A DNA stretch of 19,126 nt from JBDKFK01 sp039798745 (GTDB taxonomy: Bacteria; Patescibacteriota; Microgenomatia; UBA1406; GWC2-37-13), in assembly GCA_039798745.1 (NCBI GenBank), contig JBDKFK010000032.1, positions 1-19,126 of the forward strand, given 5' to 3'. The position numbers and the translations under genes are program-made. Within the stretch, counting starts at the first letter, position 1. Each line of letters opens with the position of its first letter. Under the pieces are notes generated by a model, which saw nothing but the letters and a program-made list of their open reading frames with translations, did not search any database and was not told the origin of the DNA. Shown here in pieces: positions 1-8,057 of this stretch.

Positions 1-2
1 AG

Positions 3-3000
3 TCAGGTGAAGATGAAGAAATGTCTGACGAAGAAAAAGTTTATAAATTTTTCGAATCAATAAAAAGATCGCTTAACACTGAAAACTTTGATACAAAAGA
101 GTTTTATGAGCAAATCCGATTTTTCGTGGAGCTGATCGTGAAAGATAAACTACTGATTCGTAAAACTTATCGTCCAAACCATTCTAAACTTTATCTTTTT
201 AAGCTCGAAAAGGAGCAGGCCGTAAAGGAATTATTTATAACAGGAAGTAGCAATTTAACCAAAGCTGGGCTGGTAACTCAGAATGAATTTAATGTGGAAA
301 TTAGTAGTTACGGCTTCAATGATGCTCAAAAATATTTTGATGCTCTTTGGGAAGATGCAGTTCCAATCACAGAATATGAGGAAAGGAAAAAGAAATTAAT
401 CGAGGTAATAAAAAAAGAAACTTTAATAAAGGACATCACTCCATTTGAAGCTTTTTGTTTGGTATTAAAAACCTATCTAGATTCCTTTGGAGAAAAAGAA
501 ATTAGTGAAACTTTGATAGAAACACTTAAGAAAAATGGATATACACCTTATCGATATCAGCTTGATGCAGTTAAGCAAGCACTTGCAATAATTGAAAGGA
601 ATAATGGTGTAATAATTGCTGATGTTGTAGGACTAGGAAAATCTATTATTGCATCAGCAATCGCAAAGCAGATGAAAAAGCGTGGTATTGTTATCTGTCC
701 TCCAGGGCTTATGGGCGATCAAGGTAAAAATTCTGGCTGGAAAAAATATCTGGAAGAATTCGGACTATATGACTGGGAAGTTTGGTCTCGAGCGGATCTA
801 AAAAACGCTTTAGCATTTGTTAATAAAGTAAAAGACATTGAAGTTATAATTGTTGACGAAGTTCATTGGTTTAGAAACCAAGATACTGAAAATTATGAGC
901 TCCTTAAAAATATATGTCGTGAAAAACAAGTAGTTTTGCTCACTGCCACACCTTTTAATAACCGTCCTGGAGATATTCTTTCACTTCTCAAACTATTTAT
1001 TACCCCAAAACAGTCATCTATCACTCTTGAAAGCAATTTAGTAGATCAATTCAAAGGTTTTAAGGGAACGTTTGACCGTCTTGGTTATATTAAAAAATAT
1101 TGGAACTCATCTGATAGCGCTAAAAGAATTAAGGCGCTTAACTACTACAAATCACTTTTTGGGGACGATAAAGTTGACTTAAAAAAAATATCAAATAGAG
1201 CACGATATCTAGCAAAACAAATTAGGAACGTAATTGAGCCCGTAACTATTAGGCGTAACCGCTTAGATTTGAAGAATAATCCTTATTACAAAGACGAAGT
1301 AAATGAGCTTTCTGTAGTGTCTGATCCAAAGGAGTGGTTTTTTGAGTTAAGTAAGGAGCAATCAGAGTTTTATTCAAAAATTATTGAAGCATACTTCGGT
1401 GATCCTAACGATGGTGGAACGTTTAAAGGTGCGATATATCGTCCGTTTGAATACGAAAAAGGCTTAAGAACTGTAACTACTAATGATGCTGAAGAAAAGC
1501 TAAATCAGGACGATAATAGAGCCTTTCAGCAACAACGAAACTTGTTTGACTTTATGAGAAGATTACTGGTAAAGAGGTTTGAAAGTTCATTTGGATCATT
1601 TGAACAAAGTATTAGAAACTTTAAGAAAATTACCGAAAGGTGTAAAGAATTTATCAACAATACAGGGGAGTACATTCTTGATCGCTCCTTGTTGGAAAAA
1701 ATATATGAATTTGATGCCGATGAAATAGTAAAATATTTAATTGAATATGAGGAGAAAATCAGCAAGGGTGAATATCCGAAGACTCACAAGCGTTATAAGA
1801 TAGAAGATTTCAAAGATAAAGAAGCATTTATTCATGATATTCAAAGTGATATTGAGTTGTTCGATAGTATTTTAAGTAAACTTTCCACCCTAAATCTTAT
1901 AAAAAATGATCCAAAAACCGCATGCTTACTGAGTAACTTAAAGAGAGAGTGTGAAAGTGAGCCAAAGGAAGGCGAACCAAAAAGAAAAATAATTATCTTC
2001 ACCGAGTATGTGGATACTGTGAATTATTTAGAGGGGGCGCTCCGAGAGAAGTACGGAGACAAAATGTTGGTTGTCGCAGGAGATTTGTCAACATCAAAAA
2101 TTGCCAAGATAAATGCTAACTTTGATGCTTCCCTTAAGGAGCAAGTAAATGATTATGATCTGCTTCTCACTTCAGACAAAATATCAGAAGGATTTAACCT
2201 AAACCGTGCCGGAATGGTTATAAATTACGATATTCCCTGGAATCCTGTGCGGGTAATTCAGAGACTTGGACGCATTAACCGTATTAGCAAAAAGGTATTT
2301 GAAGAGCTTTATATTATTAACTTCTTCCCAACTGAAAAAGGTTCGGAATTGGTCAAATCAAGAGAAATAGCGGCCAACAAAATGTTTCTTATCCATACCG
2401 CGCTTGGTGAAGATTCAAAAATATTTGATATAGATGAAGAGCCTACTCCGGCAGGATTATATAATAGAGTTCAACAAAACCCGGACACGTTGGAAGTAGA
2501 AAGTTTTTATACCAAAGCTCTAAACGCTTACAGCAAGATAAATAAAGATAATCCAGAGCTAGTTGAAAATATTAAAAATTATCCTCCACGCATTAAGGTC
2601 GCAAAGGCTGGTAACGAAAACGAACTATTAGTTTTTTTTACCAAAGGTCGATTGTATGTCAGTTGCGCGCAAACTGATTTAGACGAAATAAAGCCATATT
2701 ATTCTGTATTTGAGGATGTGTTTGACAAGATAACGTGTTCACCTGACGAGAAAGCTCTCAATTGGAATACCGATCAATTTTGGAATACCTACAAGTCAAT
2801 AAAGGATTTTAAGGATTTTCGATCAGTAAACGTTAGCGAACAAAGCTTAGAGCAAAAAGCCCTTAACAAACTAGACACATTTATCAAAAATACGAGTGAA
2901 GCGCTCATGCCGCAGAAGGGATTTTTAAGGACACTAAAAGAAGATATTCTGGGCTACGCGACTTTAGCTGACTTCACATTAAGGCGAATAATGAATTTTA

Positions 3001-3134
3001 AGGAAAGTGATACAAAGGACATTGAGAAGTTAAAAAGTGAACTGGGTGAAGACTACCTTCTAAAAGAAAAAAACAGAATAATAGAACAAAAAAGGGAAAT
3101 AATTATTGCTATTGAAAATAAAAAAAATGAATGA
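3..3134 (+). CDS. PLD-nuclease/SNF2-like helicase of a restriction-modification-like pair (5' partial)
   Basis: The reading frame is open to the left edge, so the true start lies upstream and the ATG at 21 is probably internal. Residues below count from that ATG. A phospholipase-D-type half-site is visible: H54-S-K56, then GSSNLTKAGL at 75-84, which matches the second half of the HKD nuclease fold; the first half is presumably cut off. A superfamily-2 helicase follows: Q180 in TPYRYQ, Walker A GLGKS at 204-208, DEVH box at 279-282, TATPFNNR at 308-315, and motif VI QRLGR near 747-751. The family uses ATP to translocate on DNA and is fused to a nuclease. The gene overlaps the methyltransferase gene by 8 bases, so I infer they act together as restriction and modification subunits. 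The sequence is clearly AT-richer than the genes after 7000, which suggests acquisition by transfer. DISARM drmD is a related helicase type, but its partner genes are absent. Confidence 0.85.
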   Translation, partial: SGEDEEMSDEEKVYKFFESIKRSLNTENFDTKEFYEQIRFFVELIVKDKLLIRKTYRPNHSKLYLFKLEKEQAVKELFITGSSNLTKAGLVTQNEFNVEISSYGFNDAQKYFDALWEDAVPITEYEERKKKLIEVIKKETLIKDITPFEAFCLVLKTYLDSFGEKEISETLIETLKKNGYTPYRYQLDAVKQALAIIERNNGVIIADVVGLGKSIIASAIAKQMKKRGIVICPPGLMGDQGKNSGWKKYLEEFGLYDWEVWSRADLKNALAFVNKVKDIEVIIVDEVHWFRNQDTENYELLKNICREKQVVLLTATPFNNRPGDILSLLKLFITPKQSSITLESNLVDQFKGFKGTFDRLGYIKKYWNSSDSAKRIKALNYYKSLFGDDKVDLKKISNRARYLAKQIRNVIEPVTIRRNRLDLKNNPYYKDEVNELSVVSDPKEWFFELSKEQSEFYSKIIEAYFGDPNDGGTFKGAIYRPFEYEKGLRTVTTNDAEEKLNQDDNRAFQQQRNLFDFMRRLLVKRFESSFGSFEQSIRNFKKITERCKEFINNTGEYILDRSLLEKIYEFDADEIVKYLIEYEEKISKGEYPKTHKRYKIEDFKDKEAFIHDIQSDIELFDSILSKLSTLNLIKNDPKTACLLSNLKRECESEPKEGEPKRKIIIFTEYVDTVNYLEGALREKYGDKMLVVAGDLSTSKIAKINANFDASLKEQVNDYDLLLTSDKISEGFNLNRAGMVINYDIPWNPVRVIQRLGRINRISKKVFEELYIINFFPTEKGSELVKSREIAANKMFLIHTALGEDSKIFDIDEEPTPAGLYNRVQQNPDTLEVESFYTKALNAYSKINKDNPELVENIKNYPPRIKVAKAGNENELLVFFTKGRLYVSCAQTDLDEIKPYYSVFEDVFDKITCSPDEKALNWNTDQFWNTYKSIKDFKDFRSVNVSEQSLEQKALNKLDTFIKNTSEALMPQKGFLRTLKEDILGYATLADFTLRRIMNFKESDTKDIEKLKSELGEDYLLKEKNRIIEQKREIIIAIENKKNE

Positions 3135-6100
3135 TGCGAGACATATTCTAGAAACAATTATTAGCGATTTTTCGGTGGACAAATTTAGCAAATTTTTCCG
3201 TGCAAAAAGCCAAAAGTTTATAGCACGTGAAGAGAGCTATTCACATTATAACGACGACAGTTTTAAGAATGGACAGAAAGTTGGGGAAGTAAACTTCGCG
3301 GATCTTGATAGTTTATTGATTTGTTCTTTTGAAGTAACTAAGCCGCTTTCAGAACGTGCAGGAAAGAAGGCCCAGTACGAAAAAGCTAAAAGCATCTTAA
3401 CATCTACGGTAAATCAAAAATTTTCGGCAGGGATCTTTATTTATTACGATTCTTCCGGTAGTTTTCGGTTTTCTCTTGTATATTATGATCCAATAGGAGT
3501 AAAGCGCAAATGGATTAACTTCAGAAGATTTACATATTTTATAAGTCGTGAATTTACCAATAAAACATTTTTAAAACAGATTGGTGATAAGGAATTCACG
3601 AAGCTTGATGACATAAAAGATGCTTTTTCTATAACTGCGGTTACCGATCTATTTTATGATGAGTTTTTTACTATATACGACAATATCGTTAAGCAGACTG
3701 AAAGTATTAACAACATTGATAAGGAGAACTCAGCAAGGCAATTTGTTTTACTCTTTGCCATACGGACAGTTTTTATAGGGTTTATCCAGAAAAAGAAATG
3801 GCTTGGAAACGATGAAAAATTTATCCAAAGTTTCTATCAAGAATATAAAAATAAGTATGATGGGGAGAATAACTTCTATAGTAGATGGTTATCACCGCTA
3901 TTTTTTGAAGCACTAAATTTTCCACCTGGGAGAAAAGTTGCTTATCGTAATAATGATTTTTCACAAGATACTGAGGTTAAATTACAAATGGCACCATATC
4001 TTAATGGAGGGCTCTTTAGACAAAAACAAGGGTATGACACAAACGGATGGATATTATCAGATTGGGCCGTAGAATCATTTTTTAATTTTTTATTCTCTCA
4101 TAGTTTTACGATAGAAGAAAATTCACTTGAAGATGAAGATCTGCAACTAAATCCAGAATTTTTGGGAATCATATTTGAGAGATTGGTAAACAAGGACAAT
4201 GGTGCGGTTTATACTCATAGACCAGAGGTTGACCTTATGTGTCGCTTAAGTCTGGTTAAGTGGCTCGAAAAAAATCTTGAAAATCCAATAAAGCCCGATA
4301 ATCTTTATGAGCTTTTTTTTAAGGAAAGTGAAAAGGAAGATGAGCAAAAACACGGTAGTTTTTCTCAAAAAGAAGCACAGGAAATATTAGGCAAACTGGA
4401 AGGTTTAGCAATTTGCGACCCGGCTGTTGGTTCCGGTGCATTTTTAGTAGGAATGATGCAAGTTTTAGATGGAGTCGAGCAGTCATTACGTAGTAGATAT
4501 AGTCTTGGCGAAACAAATTTATTTGAACGAAAAAAACAGATTATAAAAAACACTCTTTATGGAGTTGAAGTACAAGAATGGGCGGTATGGATATGTCAAT
4601 TACGCCTGTGGCTTTCACTCTTTGTCGATGCTCCAGATTCTTTAAAGGAATCATTGGAACCAATCTTACCGAGTCTAGATTTTAAAGTAAGAACAGGTGA
4701 TTCATTGGTTCAACGAGTAGGGGCTAAAGGCATCTCAATTAGCGTAGATAAATCAGTAGTTGCAGGTCAACTTTTCAAACAATTAAGAGAACTAATACAG
4801 TTGAAAACTGCCTACTATGATACAGGGAAACCAACAATTAACGATATTAAACACCGAGAGTTTCTATTTTATTATGATTGGATACAACAAGACATAACGA
4901 AGGAACAAAAAAAATTAATACAATACAATATTGGTGATCCAGCCACTAATACTCAGCCAGATCTTTTTGGTACACACATTGTAGAACCACAGATAAAATT
5001 AAATCTATATAAAAAGGAACGCGAAGATACTGTAGATAAATTGGAACAGCTCAAAGCTCAACTTAGAGATTTGCATGAGACAAAGTTACCCTTTTTGTGG
5101 CAGCTAGAATTTTCTGAGGTGTTTAGTACCAAGGGCGGATTTGATATTGTTATTGGCAATCCGCCTTACGTTAGGCAGGAAGATATCGCAGATCCTACTG
5201 GTATGGTACAAGACAAAAAAGAGTATAAGAATTATTTGCAGGAAATGGTCAAACTAGATTTTCCTGAATATTTTCTTCCAAAGACAACGATTAACGCGCA
5301 ATCTGATCTTTATACATACTTCTACATCCGAGCACTTCGTCTTCTCAACCCAAAGGGCATCCACACCTTTATTTGCTCCAACTCATGGTTAGATGTTGGT
5401 TACGGAACTTGGCTCCAGGAGTTTTTATTAAACCGTTGTCCGGTAGAGTTGATTATTGATAATCACGCAAAAAGAAGTTTTAAATCAGCCGATGTAAACA
5501 CTATCATCTCCATACTTCATGCACCGCAAAAAAAAGTTGACAATGGTCATATTGTGAGGTTCGTAGCGTTCAAGAAACCATTTGAAAGCGCGATATTTAC
5601 AGAAAACTTAATTGCGATTGAAAACGCTAGAGAAGTACTAACAAACGACACTTTTAGAGTATATCCAATTTCAAATAACGACCTTAAAGAAGCGGGAATA
5701 GACAGTGATGATGAAGCTCAGACATCACTAAAATTGGGTAAATATGTTGGAGGTAAATGGGGTGTCTCCTATATCACTCAACCAGACATTGTTACAAACA
5801 TACTCTCAAAAAACAATTTCATACGACTTAACAAGATTGCCACTCCACGTTTTGGTGTTCATACTGGACTTAATGACTTTTACTACCCATCACCTGAAAA
5901 CCTCGAGAGATTTGAAATTGAGAGCGAATATTTATTTCCAATAATTACCTCACCTTCTCAAGTCCAAAGTATTTATCTTTCAATCGAAAGTGTCACTACC
6001 AAACTGTTTTTCTGCCCATTGTCTATTAACCAGCTTAAAGAAAAAAATCATAAAGGCGCATTATCATATATATTATGGGCTTCGACACAAAAAACTAGTA

Positions 6101-6714
6101 AGGGGCAAAAAAGAGAGGCTGGGATTCCTTGGTCGAAAGTTCGCTCCGTTAAAGATCGTATGCCAGGATGGTGGGCGCTACCTATCTCTAAATTAAAAAC
6201 TTCAAGAGTATTTCTACAATATAGAACGAGAGTTACTTTTTACTCTGTTTTAACCAACGACCCAATAGCCAGTCATGTATGCTTCCATAATATTAATCAA
6301 TCAAAATATAAAGAGGAATTACTTCATGCGTATTTAAATACAACATTGGCTATTCTTTTTAGAGAAAGTTATGGTCGTAAGTATGGGGGTGGCGGAGGGC
6401 CTTTGGAATCAGCAACGGTCGATTGGGCCAGATTGTGGGTAATAGAAAAATTGGAGAACCTTCAGAGTTCACTCTGCACAGCTATCGACAAATTACAGAC
6501 AAGGAGGCCGCTTGATATTTTTTCAGAATGCGGTATCAATCCCGAGTCAGGCACTATGATTGAAAGACAGGATCCCCAACCCCTTCTGGACAGAGCAGAG
6601 CTAGACAATATAGTTTTTGATGCTCTGCAGCTTTCTGAAAGTGAGCGAAAAGATGTTTATCGCGCAGTCTGCAGTTTAGTTTGGAACAGGATTAGTAAAG
6701 CGAGCAGTTTATAG
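3127..6714 (+). CDS. Eco57I-type N6-adenine DNA methyltransferase (type IIG/PglX-like), partner of the PLD-helicase
   Basis: The protein has about 1195 residues. S-adenosylmethionine motif I is DPAVGSGAF starting near D431, and catalytic motif IV is NPPY at 678-681, the order and spacing of amino-methyltransferases that make N6-methyladenine. The C-terminal 500 residues would hold the target recognition region. The N-terminus (EVTK at 69-72, an AGIFIYYD stretch near 101-108, then FRFSLVYY) resembles the conserved front part of Eco57I-class proteins; whether it cuts DNA is unclear, since no clean PD-(D/E)XK triad is seen. I chose ATG 3127, which overlaps the upstream stop (ATGAATGA) and suits translational coupling. 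A TTG at 3106 with AGGGAA at 3093-3098 in front is a real alternative and would add seven residues. BREX PglX is similar in size, but no pglZ or brxC lies nearby. Base composition is AT-rich like the preceding gene. Confidence 0.85.
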   Translation: MNDARHILETIISDFSVDKFSKFFRAKSQKFIAREESYSHYNDDSFKNGQKVGEVNFADLDSLLICSFEVTKPLSERAGKKAQYEKAKSILTSTVNQKFSAGIFIYYDSSGSFRFSLVYYDPIGVKRKWINFRRFTYFISREFTNKTFLKQIGDKEFTKLDDIKDAFSITAVTDLFYDEFFTIYDNIVKQTESINNIDKENSARQFVLLFAIRTVFIGFIQKKKWLGNDEKFIQSFYQEYKNKYDGENNFYSRWLSPLFFEALNFPPGRKVAYRNNDFSQDTEVKLQMAPYLNGGLFRQKQGYDTNGWILSDWAVESFFNFLFSHSFTIEENSLEDEDLQLNPEFLGIIFERLVNKDNGAVYTHRPEVDLMCRLSLVKWLEKNLENPIKPDNLYELFFKESEKEDEQKHGSFSQKEAQEILGKLEGLAICDPAVGSGAFLVGMMQVLDGVEQSLRSRYSLGETNLFERKKQIIKNTLYGVEVQEWAVWICQLRLWLSLFVDAPDSLKESLEPILPSLDFKVRTGDSLVQRVGAKGISISVDKSVVAGQLFKQLRELIQLKTAYYDTGKPTINDIKHREFLFYYDWIQQDITKEQKKLIQYNIGDPATNTQPDLFGTHIVEPQIKLNLYKKEREDTVDKLEQLKAQLRDLHETKLPFLWQLEFSEVFSTKGGFDIVIGNPPYVRQEDIADPTGMVQDKKEYKNYLQEMVKLDFPEYFLPKTTINAQSDLYTYFYIRALRLLNPKGIHTFICSNSWLDVGYGTWLQEFLLNRCPVELIIDNHAKRSFKSADVNTIISILHAPQKKVDNGHIVRFVAFKKPFESAIFTENLIAIENAREVLTNDTFRVYPISNNDLKEAGIDSDDEAQTSLKLGKYVGGKWGVSYITQPDIVTNILSKNNFIRLNKIATPRFGVHTGLNDFYYPSPENLERFEIESEYLFPIITSPSQVQSIYLSIESVTTKLFFCPLSINQLKEKNHKGALSYILWASTQKTSKGQKREAGIPWSKVRSVKDRMPGWWALPISKLKTSRVFLQYRTRVTFYSVLTNDPIASHVCFHNINQSKYKEELLHAYLNTTLAILFRESYGRKYGGGGGPLESATVDWARLWVIEKLENLQSSLCTAIDKLQTRRPLDIFSECGINPESGTMIERQDPQPLLDRAELDNIVFDALQLSESERKDVYRAVCSLVWNRISKASSL

Positions 6715-6907
6715 ATATTGAATTCATGAGACATTGCAAGGAACTGTAAGAAGTTGTGAAAATTCTCACCTTATACCTTTACTGAAGGCGAAACCCAGAA
6801 CTGGATAGTAATTCTGTCAACGGCTTACGTGGTACATTTAACTCACACCAACGCAAGCTACTTTTCGTTAAAGTATCTTCAAATTCGTAAAATCATCGGT
6901 CAAGGAG

Positions 6908-6913
6908 TATAAT
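6908..6913 (+). promoter_or_regulatory. -10 box before the broken DUF262 gene
   Basis: A perfect TATAAT sits in the string AGGAGTATAATATAG, which is also found before the intact DUF262 gene (10615-10628). No good -35 element is visible 16-18 bases upstream. The box is 29 bases from the ATG at 6943. The bases between the methyltransferase stop and this box (6715-6907) contain no convincing gene, only a weak GTGA/TCAC inverted repeat near 6756. Confidence 0.5.
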
Positions 6914-6942
6914 ATAGGCTGTTACAACAAGTAAATACGTCT

Positions 6943-7059
6943 ATGAAGGTCACACACGATAATATAAACACATTCCTCTATACTCCTGGCAGGTATTTGG
7001 TAATACCTGATTTTCAGCGCCCTTATTCATGGGACAAGTCTCCTAACCTCCGGTGTTAG
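6943..7059 (+). pseudogene. Truncated DUF262 (GmrSD-like) gene, first 32 codons only
   Basis: The reading frame starts at ATG 6943 and ends at TAG 7057-7059 after 38 codons. Its first 32 residues align without gaps to the start of the intact DUF262 gene at 10651: 26 of 32 residues are identical, including TFLYTPG and IPDFQRPYSWDK, while about 75 of 96 bases match. Many of the base differences are silent third-position changes, so this is an old paralogue that was once under selection, not a recent copy. Homology stops abruptly after the GACAAG codons at 7033-7038; six unrelated codons and a stop follow. The promoter is still present. The missing 670 or so codons are not found downstream, where a Nudix gene ends tail-to-tail at 7070. 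The family is a nucleotide-dependent endonuclease acting on modified or foreign DNA, so this is a relic of a defence gene. Expression of a 38-residue peptide cannot be excluded. Confidence 0.8.
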
Positions 7060-7069
7060 TAAATCCCAA

Positions 7070-7468
7070 TTACCCCACCATCCCCTTTTCCCTCAACCCT
7101 CCCAAAAACACCCGCCCCAACTCCGAAGTATTCGGTATCTCACTGTAATAAAAGTATCCTGCCTTCTCAATCTCCATCTGCGGCACTACTTCACCGGTAA
7201 ACTTGGCGGTGTATACTGACACCTGCACCTCAGTCCCCTCCGCTTTGCCATACGCCGCGCCCTTTATAGTCTCATAGTGTTTCACCGTCGCCGGGTCTAC
7301 TGTTACACCAATCTCTTCCCTGCACTCGCGTACCAGCGCCTGCTTTTCTGTCTCGCCCTCGTCTACTTTCCCGCCGGGCAAAACCCATGTATCTTTATTT
7401 TTCCCCAACACCATAAGCACCTTTTTATCCTTTCTATGCAGCAATGCCACCGTTTTTACTATATTCAT
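7070..7468 (-). CDS. Nudix hydrolase (MutT-like)
   Basis: The 132-residue protein carries a complete Nudix box at 33-55: G33-x5-E39-x7-R47-E48-x2-E51-E52-x-G54, fitting the consensus with no substitution. Such enzymes hydrolyse nucleoside diphosphates linked to another group, for example oxidised NTPs, with Mg2+ bound by the two glutamates of REx2EE. The substrate cannot be told from sequence. The length is usual for a single-domain member. The gene has no ribosome binding site; TATAAT lies only 5 bases before the ATG, so its message is probably leaderless. It is divergent from the DUF2726 gene, with 39 bases between the two starts, and ends 11 bases from the DUF262 relic on the other strand. 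Confidence 0.9.
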   Translation of the reverse strand: MNIVKTVALLHRKDKKVLMVLGKNKDTWVLPGGKVDEGETEKQALVRECREEIGVTVDPATVKHYETIKGAAYGKAEGTEVQVSVYTAKFTGEVVPQMEIEKAGYFYYSEIPNTSELGRVFLGGLREKGMVG

Positions 7469-7473
7469 ACCAA

Positions 7474-7479
7474 ATTATA
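7474..7479 (-). promoter_or_regulatory. -10 box of the Nudix gene
   Basis: Read on the minus strand, GGAGTATAATTTGGT runs straight into the ATG; the TATAAT ends 5 bases before it. A start site about 7 bases after the box would fall on or next to the ATG. The weak -35 candidate TTATTG (7497-7502 on +) overlaps the -10 box of the divergent gene. Confidence 0.6.
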
Positions 7480-7494
7480 CTCCGTACTATCTAT

Positions 7495-7500
7495 TACAAT
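7495..7500 (+). promoter_or_regulatory. -10 box of the DUF2726 gene
   Basis: TACAAT (5 of 6 consensus positions) ends 7 bases before the ATG at 7508 and there is no ribosome binding site, so a leaderless message is likely. No -35 element is recognisable. The box lies inside the region the divergent promoter would occupy. Confidence 0.5.
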
Positions 7501-7507
7501 AAATACT

Positions 7508-7996
7508 ATGACGAATATTTATATCACTCTTGCCATGGTGCTATTCATTATTGTTGGATTAATTCTCTTTTCCCGAATTAAACGAAGCTGGAAACGTTCA
7601 TATAAACCAAAAGGCCCCTCATTATTAAATACAACTGAAAAACGACTTTTTGACACCTTAGTTTCTATTGCTGGTCCTGAAAAATACATATGTCCAAAAG
7701 TGAGACTTGCAGATATCATAACAACAGCTTTGGATAAAACCGATGTAGACTACTGGTCAAAACTAAATAGCATTACTCAGAAACATGTTGATTTTGTAAT
7801 CTGTGACCGCGATACATTTGTGCCGATCGCTGTAGTAGAGCTTGACGGCGGCAGTCACTACGAAACAGCTAGAATAGCAAGAGACCAACTTGTAGACAAT
7901 GCGTTTAACGACGCTCAGATTCCTATCATTCACATCCCTACATCAAAACTCAGTGATACGAGTTCCATAGCAGCCCAACTCCGACTCATTAAATAA
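7508..7996 (+). CDS. Membrane-anchored DUF2726 protein (restriction-endonuclease-like fold)
   Basis: A longer frame reaches back to 7277, but that part lies antisense to the Nudix gene; ATG 7508 begins right after a -10 box and gives a natural N-terminal membrane anchor, so I use it. The 162-residue protein has a hydrophobic segment at 5-21 followed by a basic stretch (KRSWKRSYKPK near 25-35). The soluble domain shows TEKRLFDTL at 43-51, HVDFVICD at 93-100 and VELDGGSHY at 110-118, the signature of DUF2726, whose fold is related to PD-(D/E)XK nucleases (D96 and E111-x-D113 are the candidate acidic residues). The biochemical role of the family is not established; a membrane-tethered nucleic-acid-binding or nuclease function is inference. 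It converges with the Ig-like gene at 8058, with 61 bases between the two stops. Confidence 0.8.
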   Translation: MTNIYITLAMVLFIIVGLILFSRIKRSWKRSYKPKGPSLLNTTEKRLFDTLVSIAGPEKYICPKVRLADIITTALDKTDVDYWSKLNSITQKHVDFVICDRDTFVPIAVVELDGGSHYETARIARDQLVDNAFNDAQIPIIHIPTSKLSDTSSIAAQLRLIK

Positions 7997-8057
7997 AATT
8001 TACACACTATTCTTCTTATCTCCAGCATCTGTAACATGCTCTAGTCGGAGACATGAG

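Noticed and set aside
3132..3134. TGA as a sense codon (Gracilibacteria/Absconditabacteria code)
   Set aside because: TGA ends genes at natural family lengths at several places and in-frame TGA is absent from the conserved domains.
1..6714. DISARM or BREX system
   Set aside because: The helicase and methyltransferase resemble single components, but no DUF1998 protein, pglZ, brxC or other core gene is in the window.
6790..6890. Open frame of about 34 codons between the methyltransferase and the DUF262 relic
   Set aside because: It has no start codon or ribosome binding site and matches no family I recognise; chance is enough to explain it.
7043..7059. Inverted repeat CTAAC/GTTAG resembling the outer boxes of an integron attC site, at the end of the DUF262 relic
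   Set aside because: Only 7 bases separate the arms, while attC sites span about 55 bases or more, and no second box pair is present.
7277..7507. N-terminal extension of the DUF2726 protein
   Set aside because: It is antisense to a complete Nudix gene, lacks a promoter, and the ATG at 7508 follows a -10 box and starts a natural membrane anchor.
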